A stretch of 64,000 nt of DNA, taken from Oscillospiraceae bacterium. Lineage in GTDB: Bacteria > Bacillota > Clostridia > Saccharofermentanales > Saccharofermentanaceae. This document shows positions 1 to 9,447 of the stretch, piece after piece. The DNA lies in NCBI GenBank assembly GCA_902780785.1, contig CACZGS010000002.1, positions 1 through 64,000 of the forward strand, in the 5' to 3' direction. Within the stretch, counting starts at the first letter, position 1. The number at the start of each line of letters is the position of its first letter. The notes under the pieces are model-generated. The model had not been told where the DNA came from. It saw only the letters and a program-made list of their open reading frames with translations, and ran no database searches. A program made the translations under genes and the position numbers.

Positions 1-194
1 TCGAGTTAGTTTCTACTCTGTCTCACTGTTGTACTTGAATAATACAACCGTGATAGCTTTCACATTGCCCCTGTTTTACTTTTTATCATGCCTCCTATTT
101 TTGAATTGACCAATACATATTATAACTTTTCGCATAAAAAACAAATAAATGGCGGTTAATCCAATTTTTAATAAAAATAAAAGGTGATTTACTG

Positions 195-200
195 TATAAT
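195..200 (+). promoter_or_regulatory. -10 box upstream of miaB operon
   Basis: A TATAAT hexamer preceded directly by TG lies 27 bp before the miaB start, and AAAGAGG at about 214-220 can serve as ribosome site. I see no good -35 at the expected spacing. The rest of 1-227 is AT-rich and I see no gene in it. This is the only visible promoter for the miaB-mutS-mutL-miaA run. Confidence 0.4.
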
Positions 201-227
201 TAGCGGGTAAATGGAAAGAGGCTATAA

Positions 228-1691
228 ATGGCGATAATTAAGACTACAGTAAATGACAAGCACGATTTTGACGCTGCCATAACCGAACTTAAGGAGTATT
301 TTTCTTCTCTCGGTGCTCGAAAAGGCAGACAATTAACATATAACGTCCTGACTTATGGCTGCCAGCTCAATGAATCAGATTCCGAGAAGCTCTCCGGAAT
401 GCTCGCTTCAATGGGACTTGCGGCATCTTCGGGCGGAGAGCTTGATGACGCGGATGTCATTGTTTTCAACACTTGTTCGATAAGAGAGAATGCCGACAGG
501 CACTTGTTCGGCAATTTGGGTGTATTTAAGACCTTGAAGAAGAATGACCGCGACGTCGTGATCGCCGTCGGCGGCTGCATGATGAAAGTCCCTGAGAACG
601 TAGACAGGATCAAGAAGTCCTATCCTTACGTCGATCTTGTTTTCGATCCCCAGCAGCTCCACAGATTCCCGGTGCTCATGAGGGACGCGATCCGCAAGAA
701 TAAGCAGCTCGTAAATATCTCAGCTGATGACTACATTGCAGAAGACAACTTTTTCCCGATCGACAGAAAGAGGAAGTTCAGAGCATTGGTACCGATCATG
801 TACGGCTGCAACAACTTCTGCACATACTGCATCGTTCCTTATGCAAGAGGCAGGGAGAGATCCAGAGACTTTAACGAGATAGTCAATGAACTGTCAGAGC
901 TCGCATCCCAGGGCTACAAGGAAGTAATGCTCCTTGGCCAGAACGTCAATTCCTATAAGGGTGAGGGCGGAGAGACTTTCGCTGACATATTGAGGGCAGC
1001 ATCTGATTTCAAGGAGTTCTCAAGAGTAAGATTCATGTCTTCACACCCGAAGGACCTTTCGGATGAAGTTATCGACATCATGGCAACAAGGCCCAATGTC
1101 GAGAAGCACCTGCACCTTGCAATGCAGTCAGGTTCCAATACGGTCCTTAAGGCAATGAACAGGCCATATACGATCGAGAGATTCCAGGAGATAGTTGATA
1201 CGTTCAGAGCCAAGGTCGAAGGCGGCTCTCTTACGACTGACATTATCGTAGGCTTCCCCGGAGAGACCGATGAAGACTTCGAAGAGACTCTTGTTGCCGT
1301 AGATAAGGCAAAGTTCGATGCCGCATTTACTTTCCAGTATTCGGCAAGGCCCGGTACGAAGGCAGCGGCTTATGAGAACCAGATCCCTCAGGATGTGGTG
1401 ACTGAGCGCTTCGGAAGACTTACCGAATATACCAACCGCTATGCTGAGGAATCCAATAAGAAGCTGGTCGGAAAGACCATGGAAGTTCTTATCGAAGGCA
1501 TCAGCAAAGCAGGTGACATGACTTTCTCCGGAAGGACAATTACCAACCATCTTGTTAACTTCACTATTCCTGAAGAGCTCGGCATCGATGTCGGTCCTGA
1601 TTATCTCGAGGGCAGGCTCTGCGAGGTCAGGATAGACCGTGCAAGACCTTATTCTGTTGACGGCATTCTCGTCAGCTTGAAGGGAGAATAA
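228..1691 (+). CDS. miaB: tRNA-2-methylthio-N6-dimethylallyladenosine synthase MiaB
   Basis: Radical-SAM methylthiotransferase that adds a methylthio group to i6A37 of tRNAs reading UNN codons. The N-terminal UPF0004 domain has its three cluster cysteines at C45 (TYGCQLNESD), C83 (FNTCSIRENA) and C117 (GGCMM). The radical-SAM CxxxCxxC is at C194, C198 and C201 (YGCNNFCTYC). The last about 65 residues fit a TRAM RNA-binding domain. The length of 487 aa is slightly above usual because of a 35-residue N-terminal lead. The stop lies 2 nt before mutS. MiaA, which makes its i6A substrate, is encoded at the end of the same operon. Confidence 0.96.
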   Translation: MAIIKTTVNDKHDFDAAITELKEYFSSLGARKGRQLTYNVLTYGCQLNESDSEKLSGMLASMGLAASSGGELDDADVIVFNTCSIRENADRHLFGNLGVFKTLKKNDRDVVIAVGGCMMKVPENVDRIKKSYPYVDLVFDPQQLHRFPVLMRDAIRKNKQLVNISADDYIAEDNFFPIDRKRKFRALVPIMYGCNNFCTYCIVPYARGRERSRDFNEIVNELSELASQGYKEVMLLGQNVNSYKGEGGETFADILRAASDFKEFSRVRFMSSHPKDLSDEVIDIMATRPNVEKHLHLAMQSGSNTVLKAMNRPYTIERFQEIVDTFRAKVEGGSLTTDIIVGFPGETDEDFEETLVAVDKAKFDAAFTFQYSARPGTKAAAYENQIPQDVVTERFGRLTEYTNRYAEESNKKLVGKTMEVLIEGISKAGDMTFSGRTITNHLVNFTIPEELGIDVGPDYLEGRLCEVRIDRARPYSVDGILVSLKGE

Positions 1692-1693
1692 GC

Positions 1694-4426
1694 GTGACAG
1701 ACAATAACGGTTTTGACGAGAATCACGTAAAAGCAGCAGGCCAGTTTCCGATGAGTCTTACAGACTTAAAGCCTGAAGAGCTCTCTCCCATGATGCAGCA
1801 CTATGCCGAGATGAAGGCCAAGTGCCAGGATTCGTTCCTGCTCTACAGATTAGGCGACTTCTATGAGATGTTCTTTGACGATGCCGTAAAGGCCGCAAAG
1901 ATCTTAGAGCTCGCTCTTACCAGAAGGGACTGCGGTTCGGGCTACAGAGCTCCGATGTGCGGCATTCCTTTTCATGCATATTCCTCATACGCAAATAAGC
2001 TCGTTCAGGCAGGCTACAAGGTCGCTATCTGCGAGCAGTTAGAAGATCCTTCCGTTGCAACAGGACTTGTAAAGCGCGGAATCATCAAGATCTTAACTCC
2101 CGGTACGATAACCGAATCGGGCGGACTTGAAGACCGTAAGAATAACTTCCTCATGAGTATCTACTGCGTAGGTTCCCAGTTCGGCGTTGCCTGCGCCGAT
2201 ATCTCCACGGGTGATTTCGAAGCAACACAGCTGACTCTTACAGAAAACGGCGAGCACCTCATAAATCTCATCGGCAAATATTCTCCTTCGGAGATCATCT
2301 ATAATTCGAATTTTGAATCTACACCTGAGATGCAGGCGATAAGGGCAGGTACTGACATTGCTCTTACACGCCGTAATGACAGAGACTTTTCTGAGACTCT
2401 GTTCAAGAACAGCGGTGCTGCAGTTCAGGATGCAAAGCTCTTCACCAATCCCGAGATGATGTACTGCGCATGCTCTGCGCTGATCCTTTATGCTGAAGAA
2501 ACACAGACAGATAAGGTCACTTATCTTGATGTCGTAAGATGCTATAAGATCTCCGATACGATGGAGCTTGATATCGCTACACGTACCGGTCTGGAACTCA
2601 CATCAACGATCAGGACTAAGCAGAAGAAGGGTTCTTTGCTCTGGGCCATCGACCGCACAAAGACTTCTATGGGCGCAAGACTTTTAAGAAAGTGGGTCGA
2701 AGAGCCTCTTATCTCGGTCAAAGCCATCAACAGAAGGCTTGATGCCGTAGAAGAAGCCAAAGAAAGATACATGTCCCGTCAGCAGATAATGGAGGGCCTG
2801 TCAGGTCTTTACGATATCGAACGTCTGGCCGGAAAGGTTTCACTCGGCACATGTAATGCAAGAGATCTCCTTTCCCTTAGAAATTCTCTCCGTAAGATCC
2901 CGTTCGTAAGAGAGGGCCTTGAAGAGTTTTCGAAGGGCATGTTCAAAGAGATCAAGATGTCCATGGATCCTCTTAATGATATTGCCGACCTGCTCGAAAA
3001 GTCCATCAATGAAGATGCGCCTGTAACGGTTAAGGACGGCGACATCATCAAGCGCGGATATAATGCTGAATGCGACGAACTCTACGACCTCGCAAAAAAT
3101 GCCAAAGAATACATTCTCCAGCTCGAGAATAACGAGCGTGAGAGGACAGGCATAAAGACATTGAAGATCGGTTATAACAAGGTCTTCGGTTACTTTATCG
3201 ACATCCCGAGATCACAGTCCGACAAGGTTCCTGAAGAGTATGTAAGAAAGCAGACTCTCGTAAATAACGAGCGTTACATCACGCCCCAGATCAAGGAGCT
3301 TGAAGATAAGATCGTTAGCGCTTCTTCACGCCGTATCGCTCTTGAATATGAGCTCTTTACGGAAGTCCGCGAGAAGGTATCAGCCGTATCGGATAAGCTC
3401 TTCAATACTGCAAGGGCTATCGCTCAGACGGACGTTATCACTTCGCTCGCTGAGCTTGCCGAAGTCGAGAATTATGTAAAGCCTTCGATCGATGATTCTG
3501 AGATCATCGAGATCAAGGGCGGAAGACATCCTGTTGTTGAGCAGATGATGAGATCTTCACACGAGACCTTCGTTCCCAACGATATTTCGATGGATGACGA
3601 GAAGAGGCTTATGGTCCTTACAGGTCCTAACATGGCCGGTAAATCAACATTCATGAGACAGACGGCGCTCATTGTCCTTATGGCTCAGATCGGTTCGTTT
3701 GTTCCCGCTAGAAGCGCGAAGATCGGACTTGTCGATCACATCTTTACGAGGATCGGCGCATCCGACGATATCTCAACAGGCCAGTCAACATTCATGGTCG
3801 AGATGAGGGAAGTATCTTATATCCTTAAGAACGCTACACGTAAGAGCCTCTTGCTCTTGGATGAGGTAGGAAGAGGCACGAGCACATACGACGGTCTTTC
3901 TATCGCATGGGCCGTTATTGAATACATAATCGATCCGAACATTCTTTATTCGAGAACGATATTCGCTACGCATTACCATGAGCTCAATCAGCTCGAGCGT
4001 CTTAACCGCGGCGTATATAACAACCACGTTGAAGTTAAGGAGGAAGGCGACAGCGTAACATTCCTTCATAAGATCTCAGACGGCGGTACGTCCGACAGCT
4101 ACGGTATTGAAGTTGCAAGGCTCGCAGGACTTCCTTCAGATGTCCTGAAGAGATCCAATGCTATCCTTTCAGAGCTTGAACGTATCGGTAAGTTCAAGGT
4201 CAAGGGCAACCGCGAGACATTGGGCAACGATGAAGAACTCTCGAAAGATGTTATGCCCGGACAGGAATCCTTCTTTAATCCTGACAATGTCGTTTACAGG
4301 AAAGAAGACAAGATCCGTCAGACATTAAGAGAGCTTGATCCAACGAGATTAACACCTATCGAAGCCATGAACATACTTTATGAATTGAAGCAGAAGTGCT
4401 CGGAGGAAGACATTGGGCAGGATTAA
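1694..4426 (+). CDS. mutS: DNA mismatch repair protein MutS
   Basis: Recognises mismatches and small loops and recruits MutL. The N-terminal mismatch-binding motif GDFYEMF, with the stacking Phe and the Glu, is present. The C-terminal ABC ATPase has Walker A (GPNMAGKST, about residues 643-652) and the Walker B/signature stretch LLLLDEVGRGTSTYDG at about 718-733. At 910 aa it is slightly longer than typical bacterial MutS, with an N-terminal extension of about 25 residues. The start is GTG, chosen because AGGGAGA lies just upstream over the miaB stop. It overlaps mutL by 14 nt, which suggests translational coupling. Confidence 0.97.
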   Translation: MTDNNGFDENHVKAAGQFPMSLTDLKPEELSPMMQHYAEMKAKCQDSFLLYRLGDFYEMFFDDAVKAAKILELALTRRDCGSGYRAPMCGIPFHAYSSYANKLVQAGYKVAICEQLEDPSVATGLVKRGIIKILTPGTITESGGLEDRKNNFLMSIYCVGSQFGVACADISTGDFEATQLTLTENGEHLINLIGKYSPSEIIYNSNFESTPEMQAIRAGTDIALTRRNDRDFSETLFKNSGAAVQDAKLFTNPEMMYCACSALILYAEETQTDKVTYLDVVRCYKISDTMELDIATRTGLELTSTIRTKQKKGSLLWAIDRTKTSMGARLLRKWVEEPLISVKAINRRLDAVEEAKERYMSRQQIMEGLSGLYDIERLAGKVSLGTCNARDLLSLRNSLRKIPFVREGLEEFSKGMFKEIKMSMDPLNDIADLLEKSINEDAPVTVKDGDIIKRGYNAECDELYDLAKNAKEYILQLENNERERTGIKTLKIGYNKVFGYFIDIPRSQSDKVPEEYVRKQTLVNNERYITPQIKELEDKIVSASSRRIALEYELFTEVREKVSAVSDKLFNTARAIAQTDVITSLAELAEVENYVKPSIDDSEIIEIKGGRHPVVEQMMRSSHETFVPNDISMDDEKRLMVLTGPNMAGKSTFMRQTALIVLMAQIGSFVPARSAKIGLVDHIFTRIGASDDISTGQSTFMVEMREVSYILKNATRKSLLLLDEVGRGTSTYDGLSIAWAVIEYIIDPNILYSRTIFATHYHELNQLERLNRGVYNNHVEVKEEGDSVTFLHKISDGGTSDSYGIEVARLAGLPSDVLKRSNAILSELERIGKFKVKGNRETLGNDEELSKDVMPGQESFFNPDNVVYRKEDKIRQTLRELDPTRLTPIEAMNILYELKQKCSEEDIGQD

Positions 4427-6332
4427 TGTTTTAGACACCAAGACCGCCAATGCCATCAAGGCCGGCGAGGTTATCGAACGTCCTGTCTCCGTTGTAAAGG
4501 AGCTTGTCGATAACGCGATAGACAGCGGCGCCACAAGAGTGACCGTGGAATTTGCTGGCGGCGGAATCTCGCTTATCCGTGTAACCGATGACGGCTGCGG
4601 AATGGACAGGGAAGATGCAGAAAAGGCTTTCCTTATCCATGCGACATCAAAGCTTCATTCCATAGAAGATATCTATTCGCTTTCAACAATGGGCTTCAGA
4701 GGTGAAGCTCTGGCTTCTATTGCTGCATGTTCCGACGTAACTCTCACCACATGCATCAAGGGTGAGAAGACCGGAACCAAAGTCGTTTATGAAGACGGCT
4801 CTCGTAAAGGAATCTACGATCATCCTGAAATGACCGGAACTACTGTCGAAGTAAGGAATCTTTTTAAGAATCTTCCTGCAAGATATAAGTTCCTCAAGAA
4901 AGATTCAACCGAAGGAATGTATATAACAGGCCTTATCGAGAAACTCGCGGTAATAGCACCTGAGATATCGATAAAGCTTATCAAGGACGGCGCTACGCTG
5001 TTTACAACACCGGGCAACGGATCGTCTCTTGATGCCGTTTATGCGGTATACGGAAAAGAGACAGCAAAAGCTCTTGTACCTGTCAGCTTCAAATACGAAG
5101 GCGGCAGAATAGAAGGCTATACCGGACTTACATCTTTTGTAAGAGGCAACAGGGGACTTCAGGTAGTATTCGTTAACGGAAGACTTATCCACAGCAAGAC
5201 GGTATCTGCTGCCATTGATGAAGCATATAAGAATGCAGTAATGAAGAATAAGTTCCCTATATGTTTCCTCATGATCTACTGCGAACCGGGTACGGTTGAC
5301 GTAAACGTTCATCCGCAGAAGAGCGAAGTTAAGTTCAGCAATGACGGTGATATCTTCAGACTCGTATATCACGGCATAAAGGATGCGCTTACCAAGAATG
5401 GTGAAGCCGGGATGACCTTTAATGGAATTGCCGAGAAGGTTGAAGAGGAAGCAAATTCAGGAACGCAGCTAAGATACGATTTCTCTTCTGCGGCTGCTCC
5501 CAAATCTTCCGCAAGACCTTCATCAACACCCGCCGCTTCTCACAAACTGAATCCGCAGGGTGATCCCGCGCAGGCAAATAAACTCCTGCAGATCTTATCC
5601 GAATTCAAGCCTGATATCGAAGCTCTCAAGGAATCAACTTCAGAGCCTGCCGTAAAGCAGGAAGAGAAAGCAGAAGAGCCTTTTGAGGCTGCAGCTCCCG
5701 CACCTGCGATCATCGAAGATGTTCAGGAGAACAGGACGATCACCGATATCGACAGACTTGCTGCCGCAGACTTTGTAGGCATAATATTCTCGACTTATAT
5801 CATCCTTCAGAATGAGGATGTCTGCTTTATCGTTGACCAGCACGCTGCTCACGAGAGAGTTCTCTATGAGGAATTCATGGTAAAGAAAAAGCCCGGCGCA
5901 ACACCTGCGGTCGAACAGGTGTTAACGCCCCAGATCCTTACGCTCTCGTGGGAAGACTACAGCTTCGTTGAGGATAATATCGAGAGGTTCAAGGATAACG
6001 GATTTGAATTGGAACTCTTGGGTGACAGACAGATCGCCGTAAGAACAGTTCCTTTGGGCAAAGCCGGAAAACAGTCCGAAGTCTTCGGCGCGATCCTTAC
6101 GGATCTTAAGCGCGAAGTTCCTTCCAAATCAGAGATCTGGTATCAGCTGATCCAGACCACGGCCTGCAAGGCTGCTGTAAGGGCAGGGGACAAGCTTACA
6201 CAGCAGGAAGCTATGAGGCTTGTAGAAGAGTTATCTGCATGTGAAGATCCTTATCACTGCGCTCACGGAAGACCTACGTTCTTTACGGTCTCCAAGAAAG
6301 ATTACGAGAAGAATTTCAAGAGAATAGTCTGA
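4413..6332 (+). CDS. mutL: DNA mismatch repair protein MutL (endonuclease type)
   Basis: Couples mismatch recognition to strand nicking. The N-terminal GHKL ATPase is seen in AGEVIERP, ELVDNAID, DDGCGM and GFRGEALASI. A variable acidic and Ala/Pro-rich linker spans about residues 350-440. The C-terminal domain carries the metal-endonuclease motif DQHAAHERVLYEE at about 474 and the CAHGRP motif near 614-619, so this should be a nicking MutL as in bacteria without MutH. The start is TTG with GGAGGA 6 nt upstream, inside the end of mutS. The stop overlaps the miaA start by one base. Confidence 0.96.
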   Translation: MGRINVLDTKTANAIKAGEVIERPVSVVKELVDNAIDSGATRVTVEFAGGGISLIRVTDDGCGMDREDAEKAFLIHATSKLHSIEDIYSLSTMGFRGEALASIAACSDVTLTTCIKGEKTGTKVVYEDGSRKGIYDHPEMTGTTVEVRNLFKNLPARYKFLKKDSTEGMYITGLIEKLAVIAPEISIKLIKDGATLFTTPGNGSSLDAVYAVYGKETAKALVPVSFKYEGGRIEGYTGLTSFVRGNRGLQVVFVNGRLIHSKTVSAAIDEAYKNAVMKNKFPICFLMIYCEPGTVDVNVHPQKSEVKFSNDGDIFRLVYHGIKDALTKNGEAGMTFNGIAEKVEEEANSGTQLRYDFSSAAAPKSSARPSSTPAASHKLNPQGDPAQANKLLQILSEFKPDIEALKESTSEPAVKQEEKAEEPFEAAAPAPAIIEDVQENRTITDIDRLAAADFVGIIFSTYIILQNEDVCFIVDQHAAHERVLYEEFMVKKKPGATPAVEQVLTPQILTLSWEDYSFVEDNIERFKDNGFELELLGDRQIAVRTVPLGKAGKQSEVFGAILTDLKREVPSKSEIWYQLIQTTACKAAVRAGDKLTQQEAMRLVEELSACEDPYHCAHGRPTFFTVSKKDYEKNFKRIV

Positions 6333-7285
6333 TGAATACATCTTTCCCGGTTTTCGAAAAGTATTCTTATATACCGATAATCGCAGGCCCGACTGCGAGC
6401 GGCAAGAGCGCGCTTGCCTTAGAGATCTGCAGGATAGCAGACGGCGAACTTGTCTGCGCCGATTCGATGCAGATCTATAAAGGTCTTGATATCGGTACTG
6501 CAAAAGACAGCAAAGAGGAGATAGGCGATGTTCCTCATTATCTGACGGATATCGTTGAGCCCGGTGCGAACTTCTCTGTTTATGATTATGTGTGTACTGC
6601 TCTGCCTGTGATCAAAGATATTCTTGAGCGCGGAAAACTTCCCGTTGTTTGCGGTGGAACAGGTCAATATATCTCTTCGCTCCTCTATGGTCTTGATTAT
6701 GGAACAGGCGATGAGGAAGCGGAGGCGGAAGCTACTGCGAAGCTTACTGATGAGTTTGAAAGAAACGGGATTGATCCTCTTTATTCAAGACTAAAAAACA
6801 TCGATCCGGAAGCAGCTGATAAGATCGATCCGCAGAACACAAGGCGCGTGATAAGAGCGCTTGCTGTTTATGATGCATTAGGGATCACTTTCACGGAGAA
6901 GAATAAGCAGTCAAAAGCAAACGGTCCTGAGTTCCCGTTTAAAGTCTTTATGATCGACTGGGACAGGGAAGTGTTATATGACCGTATAAACAGAAGAGTC
7001 GGTGTCATGATAGACAACGGAATTATTGATGAAGCTAAGATGCTCCTTGAACGTAAAGTGGACAGAACATCTACATGCTGGCAGGCGATAGGATATAAGG
7101 AGATGCTTAAGTTCCTTGACGGTGAAGAAACTCTTGAGCAGGCAGCAGACAGGATAAGGATCGGAACAAGACATTATGCAAAAAGACAACTGACCTGGCT
7201 CAGAAGCATGGGTGAAGACGTAACTCCGATAAAACCCGATGAACCCTCAGTAAATGCCAGGCTCGTATTAAGTCTCTGTAAATGA
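6332..7285 (+). CDS. miaA: tRNA dimethylallyltransferase MiaA
   Basis: Transfers the dimethylallyl group of DMAPP to A37 of tRNAs, giving the i6A that MiaB modifies. The P-loop GPTASGKSA is near residue 18, followed by DSMQIYKGLDIGTAK and CGGTGQYISSLLYG; the C-terminal part has RIGTRHYAKRQLTWLR. The 317 aa length is normal. The start codon uses the last base of mutL (TGATG), so the gene is translationally coupled. It is the last gene of the operon and is followed at once by an intrinsic terminator. Confidence 0.96.
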   Translation: MNTSFPVFEKYSYIPIIAGPTASGKSALALEICRIADGELVCADSMQIYKGLDIGTAKDSKEEIGDVPHYLTDIVEPGANFSVYDYVCTALPVIKDILERGKLPVVCGGTGQYISSLLYGLDYGTGDEEAEAEATAKLTDEFERNGIDPLYSRLKNIDPEAADKIDPQNTRRVIRALAVYDALGITFTEKNKQSKANGPEFPFKVFMIDWDREVLYDRINRRVGVMIDNGIIDEAKMLLERKVDRTSTCWQAIGYKEMLKFLDGEETLEQAADRIRIGTRHYAKRQLTWLRSMGEDVTPIKPDEPSVNARLVLSLCK

Positions 7286-7314
7286 AAAAAACTGCACGAA
7301 ATTGTGCAGTTTTT
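7286..7314 (+). terminator. intrinsic terminator after miaA
   Basis: Stem ACTGCAC/GTGCAGT with loop GAAATT, flanked by A5 and T4. It starts directly at the miaA stop. The flanking A-tract could make it work in both directions, also for lexA arriving from the other side. Confidence 0.9.
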
Positions 7315-7452
7315 CTATATAGAAATTTTGATTAGATAAAGGAAATATCAAGACTAGTCTCATTTTCTCAAAAAAGCATTTTTCTACTTGAAAATCTCTG
7401 TACAGCTCACATAATAGAAGTACAAACACTTAGTCTTAAAGGGAGGAGGTAG

Positions 7453-8109
7453 TTAATCGATTGAATATCTATGTAGCCCAACTACCTTGCCCAGGATCCT
7501 GCATCCCTCTGTGTTGAAAGGAATCGGCGAGTAGTCATCATTCTCAGGGAAAAGATAGGGAATTCCGTTCTTCTTTCCAAATCTCTTGACCGTAGCTTCG
7601 TCCTCTATCAAAGCGGCAATTATGTCTCCCTCTTCACACGTATTTTGCTTACGTACGATAATAATGTCGCCGTCAAGAATATGAGCATTGATCATGCTGT
7701 TGCCACGAACCGTAAGCATGAATGCTTCGGAATCTCCTATTAAAGACTTATTAACCAGATAAGAATCGCTATAGTCTTCGTGAGCCAGGATCGGAATGCC
7801 GGCTGTGATCTTACCGATAACGGGAACCTTCCTGTATTCGGTCAGTTCAGTGACATTCGAAGGACCCGGGATGTCCTGAATATCCTCATCCGCTCCTTGC
7901 TTGATTACGATAGCTCTTCTTAATCCGGGTCTGTATTCAATACGTCCCTGACTGTCCAGCTGCTTTAAGTAAGTATGGACAGAGGATGTTGACTTAAGGC
8001 CTACTCCTGCGCAGATATCTCGTACAGAAGGTGAGATCTGATTCTGATTTATGTAATTACAAATGTAGTTATATACGCGTTCTATCGTCTTTCTGTCGTT
8101 TGACTGCAT
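7453..8109 (-). CDS. lexA: LexA repressor
   Basis: SOS repressor and self-cleaving S24 protease. An N-terminal winged helix (about residues 1-65) is followed by the cleavage-site Ala-Gly in KITAGIPILAHE. The catalytic Ser lies in VRGNSMINAHILDGDII and the Lys in EATVKRFGK. The frame is open up to 8208, but ATG at 8109 is chosen because GGAGGG lies 6 nt upstream and the protein then has the normal LexA start; this gives 218 aa. An SOS-like operator overlaps its promoter, so autoregulation is expected. A gene of unknown function is divergently transcribed. Confidence 0.94.
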   Translation of the reverse strand: MQSNDRKTIERVYNYICNYINQNQISPSVRDICAGVGLKSTSSVHTYLKQLDSQGRIEYRPGLRRAIVIKQGADEDIQDIPGPSNVTELTEYRKVPVIGKITAGIPILAHEDYSDSYLVNKSLIGDSEAFMLTVRGNSMINAHILDGDIIIVRKQNTCEEGDIIAALIEDEATVKRFGKKNGIPYLFPENDDYSPIPFNTEGCRILGKVVGLHRYSID

Positions 8110-8137
8110 AAGGGGCCCTCCAAACATATTTTCTATT

Positions 8138-8176
8138 ATTCTATCATTATTTATATTAGTGTCAAACGTTTGTTTG
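8138..8176 (-). promoter_or_regulatory. lexA promoter with SOS (LexA) box
   Basis: On the minus strand a -35 TTGACA (8165-8160) and a -10 TAGAAT (8143-8138) are 16 bp apart. CAAACAAACGTTTG at 8176-8163 overlaps the -35 and fits 12 of 14 positions of the Gram-positive SOS box CGAACRNRYGTTYC. LexA binding here would block RNA polymerase, giving autorepression. The box also lies 76 bp upstream of the divergent gene at 8253, so that gene may share the control. Confidence 0.8.
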
Positions 8177-8252
8177 GCAGAGGCGAAAATATTCGAAAAA
8201 AGCTGCAAGCACTTTTCGGATAAGAAACAAAAAATTACAGGAGCTTATACTT

Positions 8253-8879
8253 ATGTCAAATACATTATTAAAAACCAATAATCATAATTCAAACATCAAC
8301 AGGATCCTGAAGGATGAGGCGATCGAGAATGCCGGTTCTTTTGAAGAGGCTAGAGCTATCATCGTTTACAGACTTAATCACTTACGTGAGGATCTTTTAT
8401 ACCGGCCGGCGGCAGAAGATCCGATAGTGGCTGAGATATGTAAGGCGAGAGAGGATGGAACGAAGAGCTTGATGGATATCTACGCAGGTTACTATTCGCC
8501 GTGCAAGGTATCGGAGCCGACATTCATTCCCAAAGGTCAGGGCGATATGAACGATATTATGATCAGCTTTTCAGAGGGGTTCAGTGAGTTCATAGAATCT
8601 TTGGAGGAGCAGTATGTGGATCTTATCATCAGAAGAAGGCGCGCGACGATCCTTCTGAACAGAATGCTTTCAATAAGGCTTCCGTGGGCCAGATTGATGT
8701 ATATGTACTATTATCAGCGCATTGATCCGGGCGATGTAACAGATAAGCTCTTTTGCAGCAGGGCAACTTTTTACAGATTAAAAGCAGATGCCATTTCTGC
8801 GATTACAAAGATGTATTATCCGGGCAAAGTCAGAAAGATCAGAGCCAGTAATATCGACAGTTCCGAAGAATCTGCCTAA
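8253..8879 (+). CDS. unknown protein with sigma-region-4/ArpU-like C-terminus, divergent from lexA
   Basis: 208 aa soluble protein that I do not recognise. The C-terminal third (RLPWARLMYMYYYQ..., then VTDKLFCSRATFYRLKADA) has the layout of a sigma-70 region 4 or ArpU/RinA-type helix-turn-helix: a two-helix approach and a 'SRATFYRLK' recognition helix. The middle is helical and rich in charged residues. The start is ATG with AGGAG 10 nt upstream. It is transcribed away from lexA across a shared 143-bp region that holds the SOS box, so DNA-damage control is plausible. A DNA-binding role is inference. Confidence 0.55.
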   Translation: MSNTLLKTNNHNSNINRILKDEAIENAGSFEEARAIIVYRLNHLREDLLYRPAAEDPIVAEICKAREDGTKSLMDIYAGYYSPCKVSEPTFIPKGQGDMNDIMISFSEGFSEFIESLEEQYVDLIIRRRRATILLNRMLSIRLPWARLMYMYYYQRIDPGDVTDKLFCSRATFYRLKADAISAITKMYYPGKVRKIRASNIDSSEESA

Positions 8880-8907
8880 TTCGCGACTTCTTACTTTTGA
8901 CAAAGAA

Positions 8908-8916
8908 TGCTATAAT
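8908..8916 (+). promoter_or_regulatory. extended -10 promoter
   Basis: TGCTATAAT is an extended -10 element (TGnTATAAT). The predicted start site near 8923 leaves only 7-13 nt of leader before the two possible ATG codons (8930, 8936), with no real ribosome site except a weak AGGT. Confidence 0.5.
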
Positions 8917-8929
8917 CGCCTCTAGGTAA

Positions 8930-9415
8930 ATGAAAATGGCACTAAATCAGGAAGACAGAAATACGGATCCTATTTCATCAGGCAGCATGAAGAACAGCGC
9001 TGTGCTTGATTTCCTTGGCTGTTCTTACAGGGCAACAGTAAGACTTATCAAGGGTCTTCCTTCAAGATTTGTTGCATTTGTTAAGCGTAAGATCAAAGAA
9101 TACCGTAACAGGCCGAAGAGAACTGATATCAGCCGCGTTTATGTGGTTGTAGGCTACACGACCAAGAAACGTGTCGATGAGAAGTTTAATGCGGAAAGAC
9201 GGATGATGATCATAAGACGTGGCCTTTTGGTCCTTATCTTCCTGTTGATAATCTTTATCGCTGTAGACCGGTTTACAGGCATTATCAACTACGGCGAGTT
9301 ATCCCAGATATTCGGAATCGACTCATGGGACGAGGTAGTTGAGAACGATCCTTTTGCAGACAGGACGTCTGAAAGCACGTCAGGTATTGCTACAACAGAG
9401 GGAACGCAATCCTGA
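8930..9415 (+). CDS. small single-pass membrane protein, unknown
   Basis: 161 aa, not recognised. A basic N-terminal cytoplasmic part (about 1-95; KRKIKEYRNRPKR and similar runs) is followed by one hydrophobic helix (GLLVLIFLLIIFIAV, about 98-112) and a short acidic, Ser/Thr-rich C-terminal tail. The positive-inside rule predicts N-in/C-out. It has no LysM domain, so it is not a YneA-type SOS division inhibitor despite lying near lexA. The start may be ATG 8930 or ATG 8936; both sit very close to the -10 box. A strong terminator follows. Confidence 0.5.
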   Translation: MKMALNQEDRNTDPISSGSMKNSAVLDFLGCSYRATVRLIKGLPSRFVAFVKRKIKEYRNRPKRTDISRVYVVVGYTTKKRVDEKFNAERRMMIIRRGLLVLIFLLIIFIAVDRFTGIINYGELSQIFGIDSWDEVVENDPFADRTSESTSGIATTEGTQS

Positions 9416-9447
9416 CAAAAGAGCAAACACAGAATTAAAAGATGATG

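Noticed and set aside
1..100. Minus-strand ribosome-site-like AGGAGG with a possible small gene running off the window start
   Set aside because: The ATG after it is too close and the frame stops after nine codons; another GTG gives only 16 codons. No gene can be supported.
7440..7452. GGGAGGAGG ribosome-site-like sequence on the plus strand at the lexA 3' end
   Set aside because: No plus-strand gene follows; the frame behind it is short and antisense to lexA.
8110..8208. 33-codon N-terminal extension of LexA
   Set aside because: It would cross the promoter, the SOS box and the ribosome site of lexA, and starts with TTG without a ribosome site. ATG 8109 fits far better.
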